Source: Micromonospora parva (GTDB taxonomy: Bacteria; Actinomycetota; Actinomycetes; Mycobacteriales; Micromonosporaceae). Taken from it: a stretch of DNA of 64,000 nt. The DNA is taken from the NCBI RefSeq assembly GCF_000718515.1, contig NZ_JNZS01000007.1, positions 186,001 to 250,000 on the forward strand, read 5' to 3'. Both the position numbers and the translations under genes were made by a program. How positions within the stretch are numbered: the stretch's first letter is position 1; every line of letters starts with the position of its first letter. Shown here piece by piece: positions 16,569 to 24,244 of the stretch. Below the pieces are notes generated by a model. That model saw only the letters and a list, made by a program, of their open reading frames with translations. It did no database searches and had not been told where the DNA came from.

Positions 16569-17453
16569 TCACCGGGCGGCAAGGCCCAGCAGTCGGGCCG
16601 CGTTGTCCTTCAGGATGCCCGGGAGCACGTCCGGCTTGAGGTCGGTGCTCTGCACGTCGCGCAGCCACCGGTCGGGGGTGAGCATCGGGTAGTCGGTGCC
16701 GAAGAGCACCCGTCGCTTCAACAGCGAGTTCGCGTAGCGCACCAACTCGGCCGGGAAGTACTTCGGGCTCCAGCCGGACAGGTCGATCCAGGTGTTGTGC
16801 TTGTGCGTGGCCACCGACAACGCCTCGTCCTGCCAGGGCACCGACGGGTGCGCCATGATGATCTGCAGGTCGGGGAAGTCGGCGGCGATCGGGTCGAGCA
16901 GCATCGGATTCGACAGGCCGAGCCGCAGACCGTGACCGCCCGGCGTACCCGCGCCGATGCCGGTCTGCCCGGTGTGGAAGAGCGCCGGGACCCCCGCCCG
17001 CTCCAGCAGGCCCCACAGTGGCGCGTACTCGTCGTGGCGGGGATCGAAGCCCTGCACCGTGGGGTGGAACTTGAAGCCCCGGACCCCCTCCTCCCGGATC
17101 AGCCGGTCGGCGAGCTCGACTGCCGCTCCCCCGGTGCGCGGGTCGACCGACCCGAACGGGATGAGCACGTCGGCGTGCTCGGCCGCCGCGCGGGCGATGG
17201 CGGTGCTCGACAGCGGCTGGTGCTTCAGTTGCGTACGCGCGTCCACTGTGAAGACGACGGCCACCATCCGCCGCTCGCGGTAGTACTGTGCCACCGCGTC
17301 GACAGCGGGCCGTGGGCCGTCCGTCTTGAAGTACGCCGACGCCGCCGCCACGAGCGGCTCGGGCAGTGAGGTGTGCCCGTGGTCGTCGACCTCGATGTGC
17401 ACGTGCATGTCGATCGCCGTGACGTCGTCGAGGTCGATCGCGGACTGGTACAT
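16569..17453 (-). CDS. Amidohydrolase-family beta-ketoacyl-CoA hydrolase candidate (CouO-like)
   Basis: A 294-residue amidohydrolase-2 (ACMSD-like TIM barrel) protein. Metal-site features are IDMHVHIE near residue 15, GFKFHPTVQGF, PALFHTGQTG, IIMAHPSVPW and FGTDYPML. In rhodococcal phenylpropanoid clusters an amidohydrolase of this kind cleaves aryl-beta-ketopropionyl-CoA to an aryl carboxylate and acetyl-CoA. Here it sits with a ligase, an (R)-hydratase and a dehydrogenase, so the same reaction is proposed, yielding 4-hydroxybenzoate or vanillate. Other decarboxylase or hydrolase functions in the family cannot be excluded. Confidence 0.72.
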   Translation of the reverse strand: MYQSAIDLDDVTAIDMHVHIEVDDHGHTSLPEPLVAAASAYFKTDGPRPAVDAVAQYYRERRMVAVVFTVDARTQLKHQPLSSTAIARAAAEHADVLIPFGSVDPRTGGAAVELADRLIREEGVRGFKFHPTVQGFDPRHDEYAPLWGLLERAGVPALFHTGQTGIGAGTPGGHGLRLGLSNPMLLDPIAADFPDLQIIMAHPSVPWQDEALSVATHKHNTWIDLSGWSPKYFPAELVRYANSLLKRRVLFGTDYPMLTPDRWLRDVQSTDLKPDVLPGILKDNAARLLGLAAR

Positions 17454-17489
17454 CGGGCCACCCTCCGTCGGCGGGGCTGTTCGGGCCGG

Positions 17490-18416
17490 TCAGGACGTCG
17501 GGGGCTCGAACTCCTCGGGGAGTTTCGGGAAGCGTTCACCGACGCTCTGCGCGGCACCCGCGAACGTCGTCGGCCAGGCCTGCACGAGCGCGTCGTACGT
17601 CCAGCCGCCCTCGCGGTGCGCGGTCAGCGCGGCCTCGGGGTGGGTCCAGATCTGCAGGCGGTCGCCGCCGACCCCGATCACCTGCCCGGTCACCGAGGCC
17701 GCCGCGTCGGAGCCGAGGAACGCGACGAGCCCGGCCGCGTCGTCCGCCGTGCCGAACCCCAGCTCGTGCCGGAAGAACGCGGGCATCGGCTCGCCGTTCG
17801 CCTCGGCCCGCACCGCCGCGGCGAAGTAGGGGACGGTGGCGGTCATCGTTGTCGCCGCGACCGGTACGACGGTGTTGGCGGTGATGCCGGCCCGCTGGAG
17901 TTCGAGCGCCCAGGTACGGACCATGCCGACGATGCCCGCCTTGGCGGCGGCGTAGTTGGTCTGGCCGAAGGTGCCCCGCTGCCCGGTGGGTGACCCGACG
18001 CAGATGATCCGCCCGCCCTCGCCGGCCTGCCGCATGTGCCGCACCGCCTCACGCACAGTGGTGAACGTGCCACGCAGGTGCACGTTGATGACGGTGTCGA
18101 AGTCGTCGTCGCTCATCTTCCACAGCACCGTGTCGCGCAGCACGCCGGCGTTGGTGACGAGGATGTCCAGCCGACCGAAGCGCTCGACGGCCGTGCTGAC
18201 GAGTTCCTTCGCGGTCTCGGTCGGGCCGACCGGTGCGACCACCGCGACGGCCCGGCCGCCGGACGCCTCGATCGCCGCCACGGCCTCGGCGGTGGCCTCG
18301 GCGTCGACGTCGTTGACCACGACCGAGGCGCCGCGGCGCGCCAACTCCTGCGCGTAGGCGAGGCCGAGACCCCGCCCGGCGCCGGTGACGATGGCGACTT
18401 TGCCGTCCAGTGCCAT
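17490..18416 (-). CDS. SDR-family (R)-3-hydroxyacyl-CoA dehydrogenase candidate
   Basis: A 308-residue SDR with the cofactor loop VTGAGRGLGLAYA, NAGVLRD, catalytic Ser in CVGSPTGQRG and the YxxxK in TNYAAAKAG. It is about 50 residues longer than a classical SDR. The C-terminal extension (DRLQIWTHPEAAL, VGERFPKLPEEF) resembles the dehydrogenase domain of multifunctional enzyme type 2, which oxidises (R)-3-hydroxyacyl-CoA. That stereochemistry fits the neighbouring MaoC hydratase. First gene of its operon; start 18416 follows a GGGAG site. The assignment to hydroxycinnamate breakdown is contextual. Confidence 0.78.
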   Translation of the reverse strand: MALDGKVAIVTGAGRGLGLAYAQELARRGASVVVNDVDAEATAEAVAAIEASGGRAVAVVAPVGPTETAKELVSTAVERFGRLDILVTNAGVLRDTVLWKMSDDDFDTVINVHLRGTFTTVREAVRHMRQAGEGGRIICVGSPTGQRGTFGQTNYAAAKAGIVGMVRTWALELQRAGITANTVVPVAATTMTATVPYFAAAVRAEANGEPMPAFFRHELGFGTADDAAGLVAFLGSDAAASVTGQVIGVGGDRLQIWTHPEAALTAHREGGWTYDALVQAWPTTFAGAAQSVGERFPKLPEEFEPPTS

Positions 18417-18495
18417 GAGGTGCTCCCTTTCGTCGATGCCGATCCGCGCACGAAGGTGGGGAGTAACACGCGCACCGGCAACGTAATGCAGAATT

Positions 18496-18510
18496 TGACC
18501 GGGCGTCAAC
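18496..18510. promoter_or_regulatory. Candidate operator TTGAC-CGGGC-GTCAA upstream of the CoA-ligase operon
   Basis: Perfect 5-bp arms around CGGGC, 80 bp upstream of the SDR start. It resembles TGACG-GG-CGTCA at 10035-10046, upstream of the importer operon that encodes the PaaX-family protein. The surrounding stretch (18470-18525) is AT-richer than its flanks, as expected of a promoter. Confidence 0.4.
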
Positions 18511-18529
18511 GATTTGCAGTCTGTCTACA

Positions 18530-19312
18530 TCAGACGGCAGGGCCGGTGGCGTTGTTCAGCGCCCGGGAGACCACCCGGCCGGCGGCCTGTACCAGCGGGG
18601 CCAGCGCCACCGGGTCGGCTCGGTCGTGGGCGACCACCAGTGAGATCGCCGCCACCACACCCTCCGGTACGCGGATCGGCGCGGCCACCGACAGGGCGTC
18701 CATGGTGACCTGACGGTCGCTGACCGCGTACCCGGCCCGGCGCACCTCGGCGAGGCAGCGGCGCAGCCGCCGAGGGTCGGTGATGGTCAGTTCGGTGTAC
18801 CGCTCCAGCGGCGCGGCCAGCACCTGCTCCTGCACCTCGGCGGGCGCGTGGGCGAGCAGGACCAACCCGACCCCGGTGGCGTGCAACGCGAAGCGACCCC
18901 CCACCCGGGTGAGCACGGGCACCGCGTGCCGCCCGGCGATCCGTTCGATGAAGACGAGTTCGAGGCCCTGCCGCACGGCCAACTGGACGTTCTCGTGGGT
19001 CACCTCGTACAGGTCCTCCATCACCGGCAGGGCCAGCTCCCGCAGCCCCAGGCCCCGCGGAGCGAGCGAACCCACCTCCCACAGCCGCAGACCGATCCGG
19101 TACCGGCCGTCGTCGCCGCGCTCCAGCGCCCCCCACGCGACCAGCTCCGCGGCCCGCCGGTACACGGTGGGCAGTGGCATCCCGGTGCGCCGCGCCAACT
19201 CGCTCAGGGTCAACGCCGGAGTAGCCGGGCTGAACGCGTCGAGCAGCGCCAGCACCTTGCTCGTCACCGACCGCCCCGGCTCTGCGCGCACCCCGTCATC
19301 ATCCCCGCCCAC
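18530..19312 (-). CDS. IclR-family regulator (probable van-region regulator)
   Basis: A 260-residue IclR-type regulator with an N-terminal winged helix (LTLSELARRTGMPLPTVYRRAAEL, in pieces around residues 36-58) and an effector domain with ENVQLAVRQGLELVFIERIAG. It lacks the long N-terminal extension of some IclR proteins. It lies just downstream of the vanAB-like genes on the same strand (9 bp gap), so it is probably cotranscribed and controls them. Vanillate as effector is a guess. ATG 19312 is used; GTG 19291 is an alternative. Confidence 0.78.
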   Translation of the reverse strand: MGGDDDGVRAEPGRSVTSKVLALLDAFSPATPALTLSELARRTGMPLPTVYRRAAELVAWGALERGDDGRYRIGLRLWEVGSLAPRGLGLRELALPVMEDLYEVTHENVQLAVRQGLELVFIERIAGRHAVPVLTRVGGRFALHATGVGLVLLAHAPAEVQEQVLAAPLERYTELTITDPRRLRRCLAEVRRAGYAVSDRQVTMDALSVAAPIRVPEGVVAAISLVVAHDRADPVALAPLVQAAGRVVSRALNNATGPAV

Positions 19313-19321
19313 GCCGGGCGC

Positions 19322-20275
19322 TCACAGCTCCAGCACGAGTCGGGGCGTACGGGCCCGGGACACGCAGATCATCATGGTGTCGCCAGCGGCCCGCTCCTGC
19401 GCGGTGAGCAGGCTGTCGCGATGCTCCGGCACGCCGGCGAGCACCGGGGTCTCGCAGGTACCGCAGGTGCCCTCCCGGCAGGACGAGAGGACCTGCACGC
19501 CGGCCTCCTCCACCGCCCGCAGGATCGGCGTGCCCGGCGGCACCGTCACCGTCCGCCCGGAGAGCGCGAGTTCGACCTCGATCGTGGTGTCCGGCGCGCC
19601 GGTGTCGCCCCGCGCGGTGAACCGCTCGACGTGCAGGCAGCCGGGAGGCCAACCGCGGCACAGCTCCTCCACCGCGGTGATCAGTGGTTCCGGCCCACAG
19701 CAGTAGACGAGCCCGGTGCCGGGCCGGCCCAGCAACCCGGCCAGGTCGAGCAACCCGGTCTCGTCCTGCGGGTGCAGGCTCACCCGGTCGCCGTACTTCT
19801 CCCGCAGGGTGGTGGCGAAGGCCATGGTGGCGCGGGTGCGTCCCCCGTACACCAGCCGCCAGTCCGCGCCCGCGGCGTCGGCGGCGGCGACCATCGGCGC
19901 GAGGGGGGTGATGCCGATGCCACCGGCGACGAAGAGGTACCGCCGCGCCGGGACCAGGGGGAAGGTGTTGCGGGGTCCGCTCACCCGGACGGTCGCGCCG
20001 ACGGTGAGCCGCTCGTGCACCAGCCGGGAGCCGCCGCGTCCGTCCGGGTCGCGCCGCACCGCGATCCGCAGCACGGACCGGTCCGCCGGGTCGCCACAGA
20101 GGGAGTACTGACGGGCCAGTCCGCCGCCCAACTCCAGGTCGATGTGCGCGCCGGGCGTCCACTCGGGCAGCTCACCGCCGTCGGCACGACACAGGCGCAG
20201 CGCCACCACGTCGGCGGCCACCTGATCGCGTCCGGCGACCACCAGTTCCACTCCGGTCAGCGCGTCCACTGTCAC
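19322..20275 (-). CDS. vanB: Vanillate O-demethylase reductase-type protein (VanB-like)
   Basis: A 317-residue phthalate-dioxygenase-reductase-type protein. The order is flavin domain (RQYSLCGDP near residue 58), NAD domain (GGIGITPLAPM, YCCGPEPLI) and a C-terminal plant-type 2Fe-2S ferredoxin with Cys in SSCREGTCGTCETP and a later MMICVSRA. It passes electrons from NAD(P)H to the Rieske oxygenase. The GTG start at 20275 overlaps the stop of the small gene upstream (GTGA). VanB is the best family match; other Rieske partners are possible. Confidence 0.85.
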   Translation of the reverse strand: MTVDALTGVELVVAGRDQVAADVVALRLCRADGGELPEWTPGAHIDLELGGGLARQYSLCGDPADRSVLRIAVRRDPDGRGGSRLVHERLTVGATVRVSGPRNTFPLVPARRYLFVAGGIGITPLAPMVAAADAAGADWRLVYGGRTRATMAFATTLREKYGDRVSLHPQDETGLLDLAGLLGRPGTGLVYCCGPEPLITAVEELCRGWPPGCLHVERFTARGDTGAPDTTIEVELALSGRTVTVPPGTPILRAVEEAGVQVLSSCREGTCGTCETPVLAGVPEHRDSLLTAQERAAGDTMMICVSRARTPRLVLEL

Positions 20276-20490
20276 CCGCGCATCGCCAGCCGCCTCGGCG
20301 GGCCGGGCACCGGCACGGCCGGGCCCTGGTGGCCCTGCGGGTGGGCGAGCAGCCACTCCCACAACTCGACCGGTTCCTCGGCGAGGCGCTCGGCACCACA
20401 GTGGCAGATCCCGCGCAGGGTGTCGGTGCCGGGCACCCAGTGGATCCGGTAGACCCGCTCCCCGGTGAGCGTGCCGGCCCGGGACGTCAC
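20272..20490 (-). CDS. Small conserved-looking protein between vanA- and vanB-like genes
   Basis: A 72-residue protein I do not recognise. It overlaps vanA at its start (ATGA) and vanB at its end (GTGA), so it is translated as part of the operon and is unlikely to be a chance frame. Features are YRIHWVPGTDTLRGICHCGAE with a Cys-His-Cys cluster, then EPVELWEWLLAHPQGH. The metal-like CHC motif and position suggest an accessory role for the Rieske system, such as folding, iron handling or electron transfer. No signal peptide or membrane segment is seen. Confidence 0.7.
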   Translation of the reverse strand: MTSRAGTLTGERVYRIHWVPGTDTLRGICHCGAERLAEEPVELWEWLLAHPQGHQGPAVPVPGPPRRLAMRG

Positions 20491-21530
20491 CGCGCCGCTC
20501 CCACCGTCCCCGACCCGACCATCCGGGCCAGCAGCCGCCGGGCGGCCAGGCCACCGGTGTCGATGTTGATGCTCAACTCCTGGTACCGGTCCGGCTCGGT
20601 CACGAGCACCTGCTCCAGGATGTTGAGCGCGGTCACGTCCTGCATGACCACCGTGTGGTTGCTGTGGTGCAGGTACTCACTGACCGACTCGTCGTCGATG
20701 GCGAAGTCGCGCGCCACCGCCCAGAAGTCATAGGTGGTGTGCTCCGTCGACGGGGTGATGGCGTACACGATCTCGGCGTGGAACGCCTCGCTGTCCTCGC
20801 CCTCGGCGGGCGGATAGACACCCTGCGGCGCGATGCGGCTGTGCAGGAGGTAGAGGCAGGGTGGGTGGTATTCGATGTCCTGCCACCGGGTGATCCGGCC
20901 CTGGATGCCGGTCGAGCGCGCGTAGAACGGCGGGCACTCGGCGTCGTCCATGTGCCGGCTGACGTAGACGATCGCCCGGTCCTCGTCCACCTCGGTGGTG
21001 ATCGGGGTGTTCGCCACCTCCGGTGTGCCGATGTAGCCGCCGTGCAGGTAGGTCTCGTGGGACAGGTCCAGGAGGTTGTCCACCAGCAGGCTGTACCGCG
21101 CGTTCAGCGGCGCCATGCCCCGCACCACCGCGTAGCGCGGGTCGGCGAGCCAGGGTGCGCGGGGAATCGCGGCCGGGTCGGCCCGGTCCAGGTCGCCGAT
21201 CCAGACCCAGATGAAGGAGTCCTGTTCCACCACCGGGAACGAGACCACCCGCGCGGTGCGGGGGATGCGCTGTTGACCGGGTACGAAGACGCACGCACCG
21301 CTCGGGTCGTAGGTGAAGCCGTGGTAGCCGCAGACGATCGTGTCGCCGTCGAGCCGGCTCTCCGAGAGCGGGAAGCGCCGGTGCACGCACCGATCGGCGA
21401 GCGCCACCGCCTTCCCGGCACCGGTGCGGTACAGCACCAGCGGCTCACCGAGCACCGTGCGGGCGAGCAGGCTGTGCCCCACCTCACTGCCGTAGGCCGC
21501 CACATACCACTGGTTACGCGCGAATGCCAT
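20487..21530 (-). CDS. vanA: Rieske aromatic O-demethylase oxygenase (VanA-like)
   Basis: A 347-residue oxygenase. The N-terminal Rieske centre has Cys-x-His in RCVHRRFPL and Cys-x2-His in VCGYHGF, and the mononuclear iron site is DLSHETYLH (Asp-x2-His-x4-His). The family of vanillate O-demethylases converts vanillate to protocatechuate plus formaldehyde, which fits the adjacent pca operon and the ferulate-like pathway. Start at ATG 21530 gives the typical MAFARNQWYVAAYG beginning. First gene of the operon vanA - small gene - vanB, with the IclR gene 9 bp after it. Confidence 0.87.
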   Translation of the reverse strand: MAFARNQWYVAAYGSEVGHSLLARTVLGEPLVLYRTGAGKAVALADRCVHRRFPLSESRLDGDTIVCGYHGFTYDPSGACVFVPGQQRIPRTARVVSFPVVEQDSFIWVWIGDLDRADPAAIPRAPWLADPRYAVVRGMAPLNARYSLLVDNLLDLSHETYLHGGYIGTPEVANTPITTEVDEDRAIVYVSRHMDDAECPPFYARSTGIQGRITRWQDIEYHPPCLYLLHSRIAPQGVYPPAEGEDSEAFHAEIVYAITPSTEHTTYDFWAVARDFAIDDESVSEYLHHSNHTVVMQDVTALNILEQVLVTEPDRYQELSINIDTGGLAARRLLARMVGSGTVGAAR

Positions 21531-21604
21531 GCGACCGGACCTCCATGCGCACGGACGTCGATGGAGTCGCATCATCGCGTGTGGTGCCCACGGTGGGGAC
21601 TGGC

Positions 21605-21623
21605 GCTTTCACTGGGTGAAAGC
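21605..21623. promoter_or_regulatory. Palindromic operator candidate upstream of vanA
   Basis: GCTTTCAC-TGG-GTGAAAGC, a perfect 19-bp inverted repeat with 8-bp arms, 75 bp upstream of the vanA start and 70 bp after the galC-like stop. It is the only long palindrome in this gap. The IclR-family regulator at the end of the operon, or an unlinked VanR, is the likely binder. Confidence 0.5.
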
Positions 21624-21692
21624 CGAAGCGCTCAGCCCTCGCCGGACTTCTGCAACTGCCGCTGCTCGGCGCCCGACGATCGGCGCTCCTGC

Positions 21693-22349
21693 TCACCCGG
21701 CGGCCTCGTCCTGCGCCCGCATTCCGTGTAGGTCGTAGCTGAACTCACCGGCATCCAGCCGGGCCCGCAGCCGCGTCTCCTTCTCGATCCGACTCCGCGT
21801 CGCGGCGGCCACCTCGGCCGCACTCTCCCGCGCTACGACCACGGCACCGTCGGCGTCGAGCACCACCACGTCTCCCGGGTTGACGGTCGTCCCACCCACG
21901 TGGACCGCGACGTCGAGCGAGCCCCGCGCCCGCTTGGTCGCGCCTCGGACCCGTTGCCATCGGGCCCAGATCGGCAGCCCGAGTTCCCGGAGCTCATCCA
22001 GGTCGCGTACCGCCGCGTCCACCAGCAGGCCCGCCGCGCCAGCGACCTTGGCCTGGCTGGCCAGCAGCTCACCGATCAGGGCTACCGGGGCGGGCTCGGG
22101 CATGGTGAGCACGAGCACGTCGCCGGGGCGCACCAGCGTCATCGCCTCGTGCACGGCCCGGTTGTCGTCCTGACCGCAGCGGACGGTCCGGGCCACACCG
22201 GCGACCCGAGTGCCCGGAACGATCTGGACAAGGTCGACGTCGAGCAGGCCAGACCTGCCGGCAGCCTCGTAGACGGTCGCCACCCCGCCGGCAGCCAATG
22301 TCTCGATCACACCCGGTCCGACGACCGCCACGTCACGAAACTCGCTCAC
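21693..22349 (-). CDS. 4-carboxy-4-hydroxy-2-oxoadipate aldolase (LigK/GalC-like, RraA fold)
   Basis: A 218-residue RraA/MenG-fold protein with the class II aldolase motif AAGLLVDAAVRDLDEL (conserved Asp and Arg-Asp) and GDVLVLTMPEP near residue 78. LigK, ProA and GalC of this family split 4-carboxy-4-hydroxy-2-oxoadipate to pyruvate and oxaloacetate. It is translationally coupled to a GalB-like hydratase, the preceding pathway step, which strengthens the call over a generic RraA inhibitor or oxaloacetate decarboxylase. Confidence 0.8.
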   Translation of the reverse strand: MSEFRDVAVVGPGVIETLAAGGVATVYEAAGRSGLLDVDLVQIVPGTRVAGVARTVRCGQDDNRAVHEAMTLVRPGDVLVLTMPEPAPVALIGELLASQAKVAGAAGLLVDAAVRDLDELRELGLPIWARWQRVRGATKRARGSLDVAVHVGGTTVNPGDVVVLDADGAVVVARESAAEVAAATRSRIEKETRLRARLDAGEFSYDLHGMRAQDEAAG

Positions 22350-23062
22350 AGAGCCCCCACCACGTTCGGGATCAATCGCTGGAACGCCTCGGCCTGCCGA
22401 ATGCCGGGGTCGCCGGTCACCCGGCGGGCGTGGTTACCACGCTGATCGGCCCGCTGCGTGTAGTAGTCGCGCAGGTAGCCCTGGGCGCCCATCGACGCCA
22501 TCGCCTCCTGCTTGGCCGCCATCACATCGGTGATGTCGACGAAGACGGTGGGGACGAACCCACACAGCTCGGGCTGGTGCGGTTCGAAGACCAGGAACTC
22601 CGAGGGCGGGGCGGTCCGGAAGCCGCTGGACACCCCGGCTCCCGCGGTGAGCTGCCGGGCGGTCGCCACTGCGGTGTGCGCCACCGGGTGATCCGGGTTG
22701 AAGGGATCGCGGTCCGGGTGGGTGACCACCACGTGCGGCGCGTACTCCCGCATCAGCGCGGCCAGGCGGTCGATGTCCTCGTCCCTGATCCGCAACGGGT
22801 AGTCGCCGAGATCGAACGTCTCCAGGCGGGCGCCGACCATGGCGGCAGCGCGCTCCGCCTCCGCGTGCCGCAGCCGCTTGACGTTCTCCACCGTCTGGTT
22901 CGGGTCTTTCCAGAGCTCGCCGGACTCGCCCCGTTCTCCGTAGGAGAGTGCCAGCACGACAGCCTCACCACCCGCCATTGTGTGTTTGGCGATCGCCCCC
23001 GCGGCCCTCCAGACGAAGTCGGCCGAGTGAGCACCCACCACAAGCAGTCGCCGCGCGCTCAT
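22346..23062 (-). CDS. galB: 4-oxalomesaconate hydratase (GalB-like, PIG-L/LmbE fold)
   Basis: A 238-residue protein of the PIG-L/LmbE zinc-dependent fold. The metal motif is VVGAHSADFVWRAAGAI (the AHxDD of deacetylases is AHSAD here) with a later HPDRDPFNPDHPVAH. GalB of Pseudomonas putida is a 4-oxalomesaconate hydratase with this fold, and it too works next to a GalC/LigK aldolase. The coupling to the aldolase gene (ATGA overlap) supports that function rather than sugar deacetylation. Confidence 0.78.
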   Translation of the reverse strand: MSARRLLVVGAHSADFVWRAAGAIAKHTMAGGEAVVLALSYGERGESGELWKDPNQTVENVKRLRHAEAERAAAMVGARLETFDLGDYPLRIRDEDIDRLAALMREYAPHVVVTHPDRDPFNPDHPVAHTAVATARQLTAGAGVSSGFRTAPPSEFLVFEPHQPELCGFVPTVFVDITDVMAAKQEAMASMGAQGYLRDYYTQRADQRGNHARRVTGDPGIRQAEAFQRLIPNVVGAL

Positions 23063-23994
23063 GCTGGCACCGTCGCCTTGGGCATCGCCAGACGACGGGA
23101 GTTGACCACAGCCATGACGTGAATCTCCTCATCGGTGAAGCCGGCGTCGAGCAGGCGGTCGGCGAAGAGCGCCAGACCGTCCTCGACCGGCGGGTTGAAG
23201 GGTTGCCCGAGGTCGCTGGAGAGGACGGAGTGCGCCGTGCCGACCGCCCGGATGGTGGCGAACAGCTCCAGCCAGGCGACCTTGCCCGAGTGCGGGGTGG
23301 TGAAGCAGCGTTCCAACAGGGCACCCGCCTCGGCCAACTCCCGCTGCTGCTCGGCCGGCAGCCGCTGGGACGTGAACTCGGGATGGGTGACCACGATCCG
23401 GCGTACGCGCTCTTCGCGGGCGGCCCGGACGACGGCGACGATCTCGTCGCCACTCAGGTGTCCGGTGGCGAGTGTGATGTCGTGCCGGGCTATCACCCGC
23501 AGCACCTGGCGTACCCGCTCGAGAACGCGCCCTTCGTCGTCGACGACCTCGACCGGCTCCGGCACGATGCCCTGGCTGTGCAGATCGGCTTGGAACGCCC
23601 CCCACATCGCCGGCGTGGCACCCGGCAGGTCGGCGGCGGTGTTACGCCGCTGGTTTCCGGAGTCCACCGTCGGCATCCAGACGATGCGCGCGCCCTGCCG
23701 TGCCGCGACCTCAACGGCGACCGGGTTGATGCCGCCCATGGCGCCGTTGAGAGTGATCGCGCCGAGCGTGTCGACGCCGGGGACCACTTTGCGGACGACG
23801 GCCGCCCGCTCGGCCGTGGCCACGTAATGGGACTTGAGGACGAAACCGGCGAGCCCGACCTCGGCACACCGGTACGCCAGATCGACATCGTCGATCCGCC
23901 GCGCCATGACGTCAGGGGCCACGTGGACGTGCGTGTCGTAGGCACCGCGGACCAGGGCGCGGGCCCGGGCGGACGGGGCAGGGTGGTCAGACAT
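23059..23994 (-). CDS. DUF6282-type metal-dependent hydrolase, first gene of the galB-galC operon
   Basis: A 311-residue amidohydrolase-like TIM barrel: YDTHVHVAPDVMARR near residue 20, then GFVLKSHYVATAERA, TLATGHLSGDE, IVVTHPEF and SSDLGQPFNPP (His and Asp ligands in the usual order). It matches what I know as DUF6282. Its ATGA coupling to galB suggests it makes the hydratase substrate, for example by opening 2-pyrone-4,6-dicarboxylate as LigI does, but this is inference. No 4,5-dioxygenase is nearby. Confidence 0.65.
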   Translation of the reverse strand: MSDHPAPSARARALVRGAYDTHVHVAPDVMARRIDDVDLAYRCAEVGLAGFVLKSHYVATAERAAVVRKVVPGVDTLGAITLNGAMGGINPVAVEVAARQGARIVWMPTVDSGNQRRNTAADLPGATPAMWGAFQADLHSQGIVPEPVEVVDDEGRVLERVRQVLRVIARHDITLATGHLSGDEIVAVVRAAREERVRRIVVTHPEFTSQRLPAEQQRELAEAGALLERCFTTPHSGKVAWLELFATIRAVGTAHSVLSSDLGQPFNPPVEDGLALFADRLLDAGFTDEEIHVMAVVNSRRLAMPKATVPA

Positions 23995-24244
23995 CGTGCT
24001 CCTTCGAAGGTTCTCGCGGCTTTCCCGGACCGACTGTCCATTGTTGACAGCGCTGTAACTGCAGAAATGACTCCTTCGCAGAGCCCAGGGAAAGGAATCC
24101 GGGAACCGGTCCGGTGACAGTCATAGCGATCATCATCTACGATCATTCATCGGGAAGAGCAATGTGGACAGCCCCGGCCCGTGCGGTCTTTGTCGGCATG
24201 GCGCGCCGGCGCCTTCTCCGAGACTCTCAAGCTGGAGGCAGCAC
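23995..24244. promoter_or_regulatory. Divergent promoter region between the DUF6282 operon and importer 2
   Basis: A 250-bp AT-richer region. It contains TTGACA (24044-24049) overlapping ACAGCGCTGT, a perfect 10-bp palindrome at 24047-24056, which also forms CTGTC-N7-GACAG with bases to its left. Two CGATCAT direct repeats, 13 bp apart, lie at 24127-24133 and 24140-24146. These are plausible operators for one regulator acting in both directions. No regulator gene is adjacent. Confidence 0.4.

Noticed and set aside
21693..22349. RraA-type RNase E inhibitor or menaquinone methyltransferase
   Set aside because: The fold is shared, but the coupling to a GalB-like hydratase and the aldolase motif favour the LigK/GalC function.
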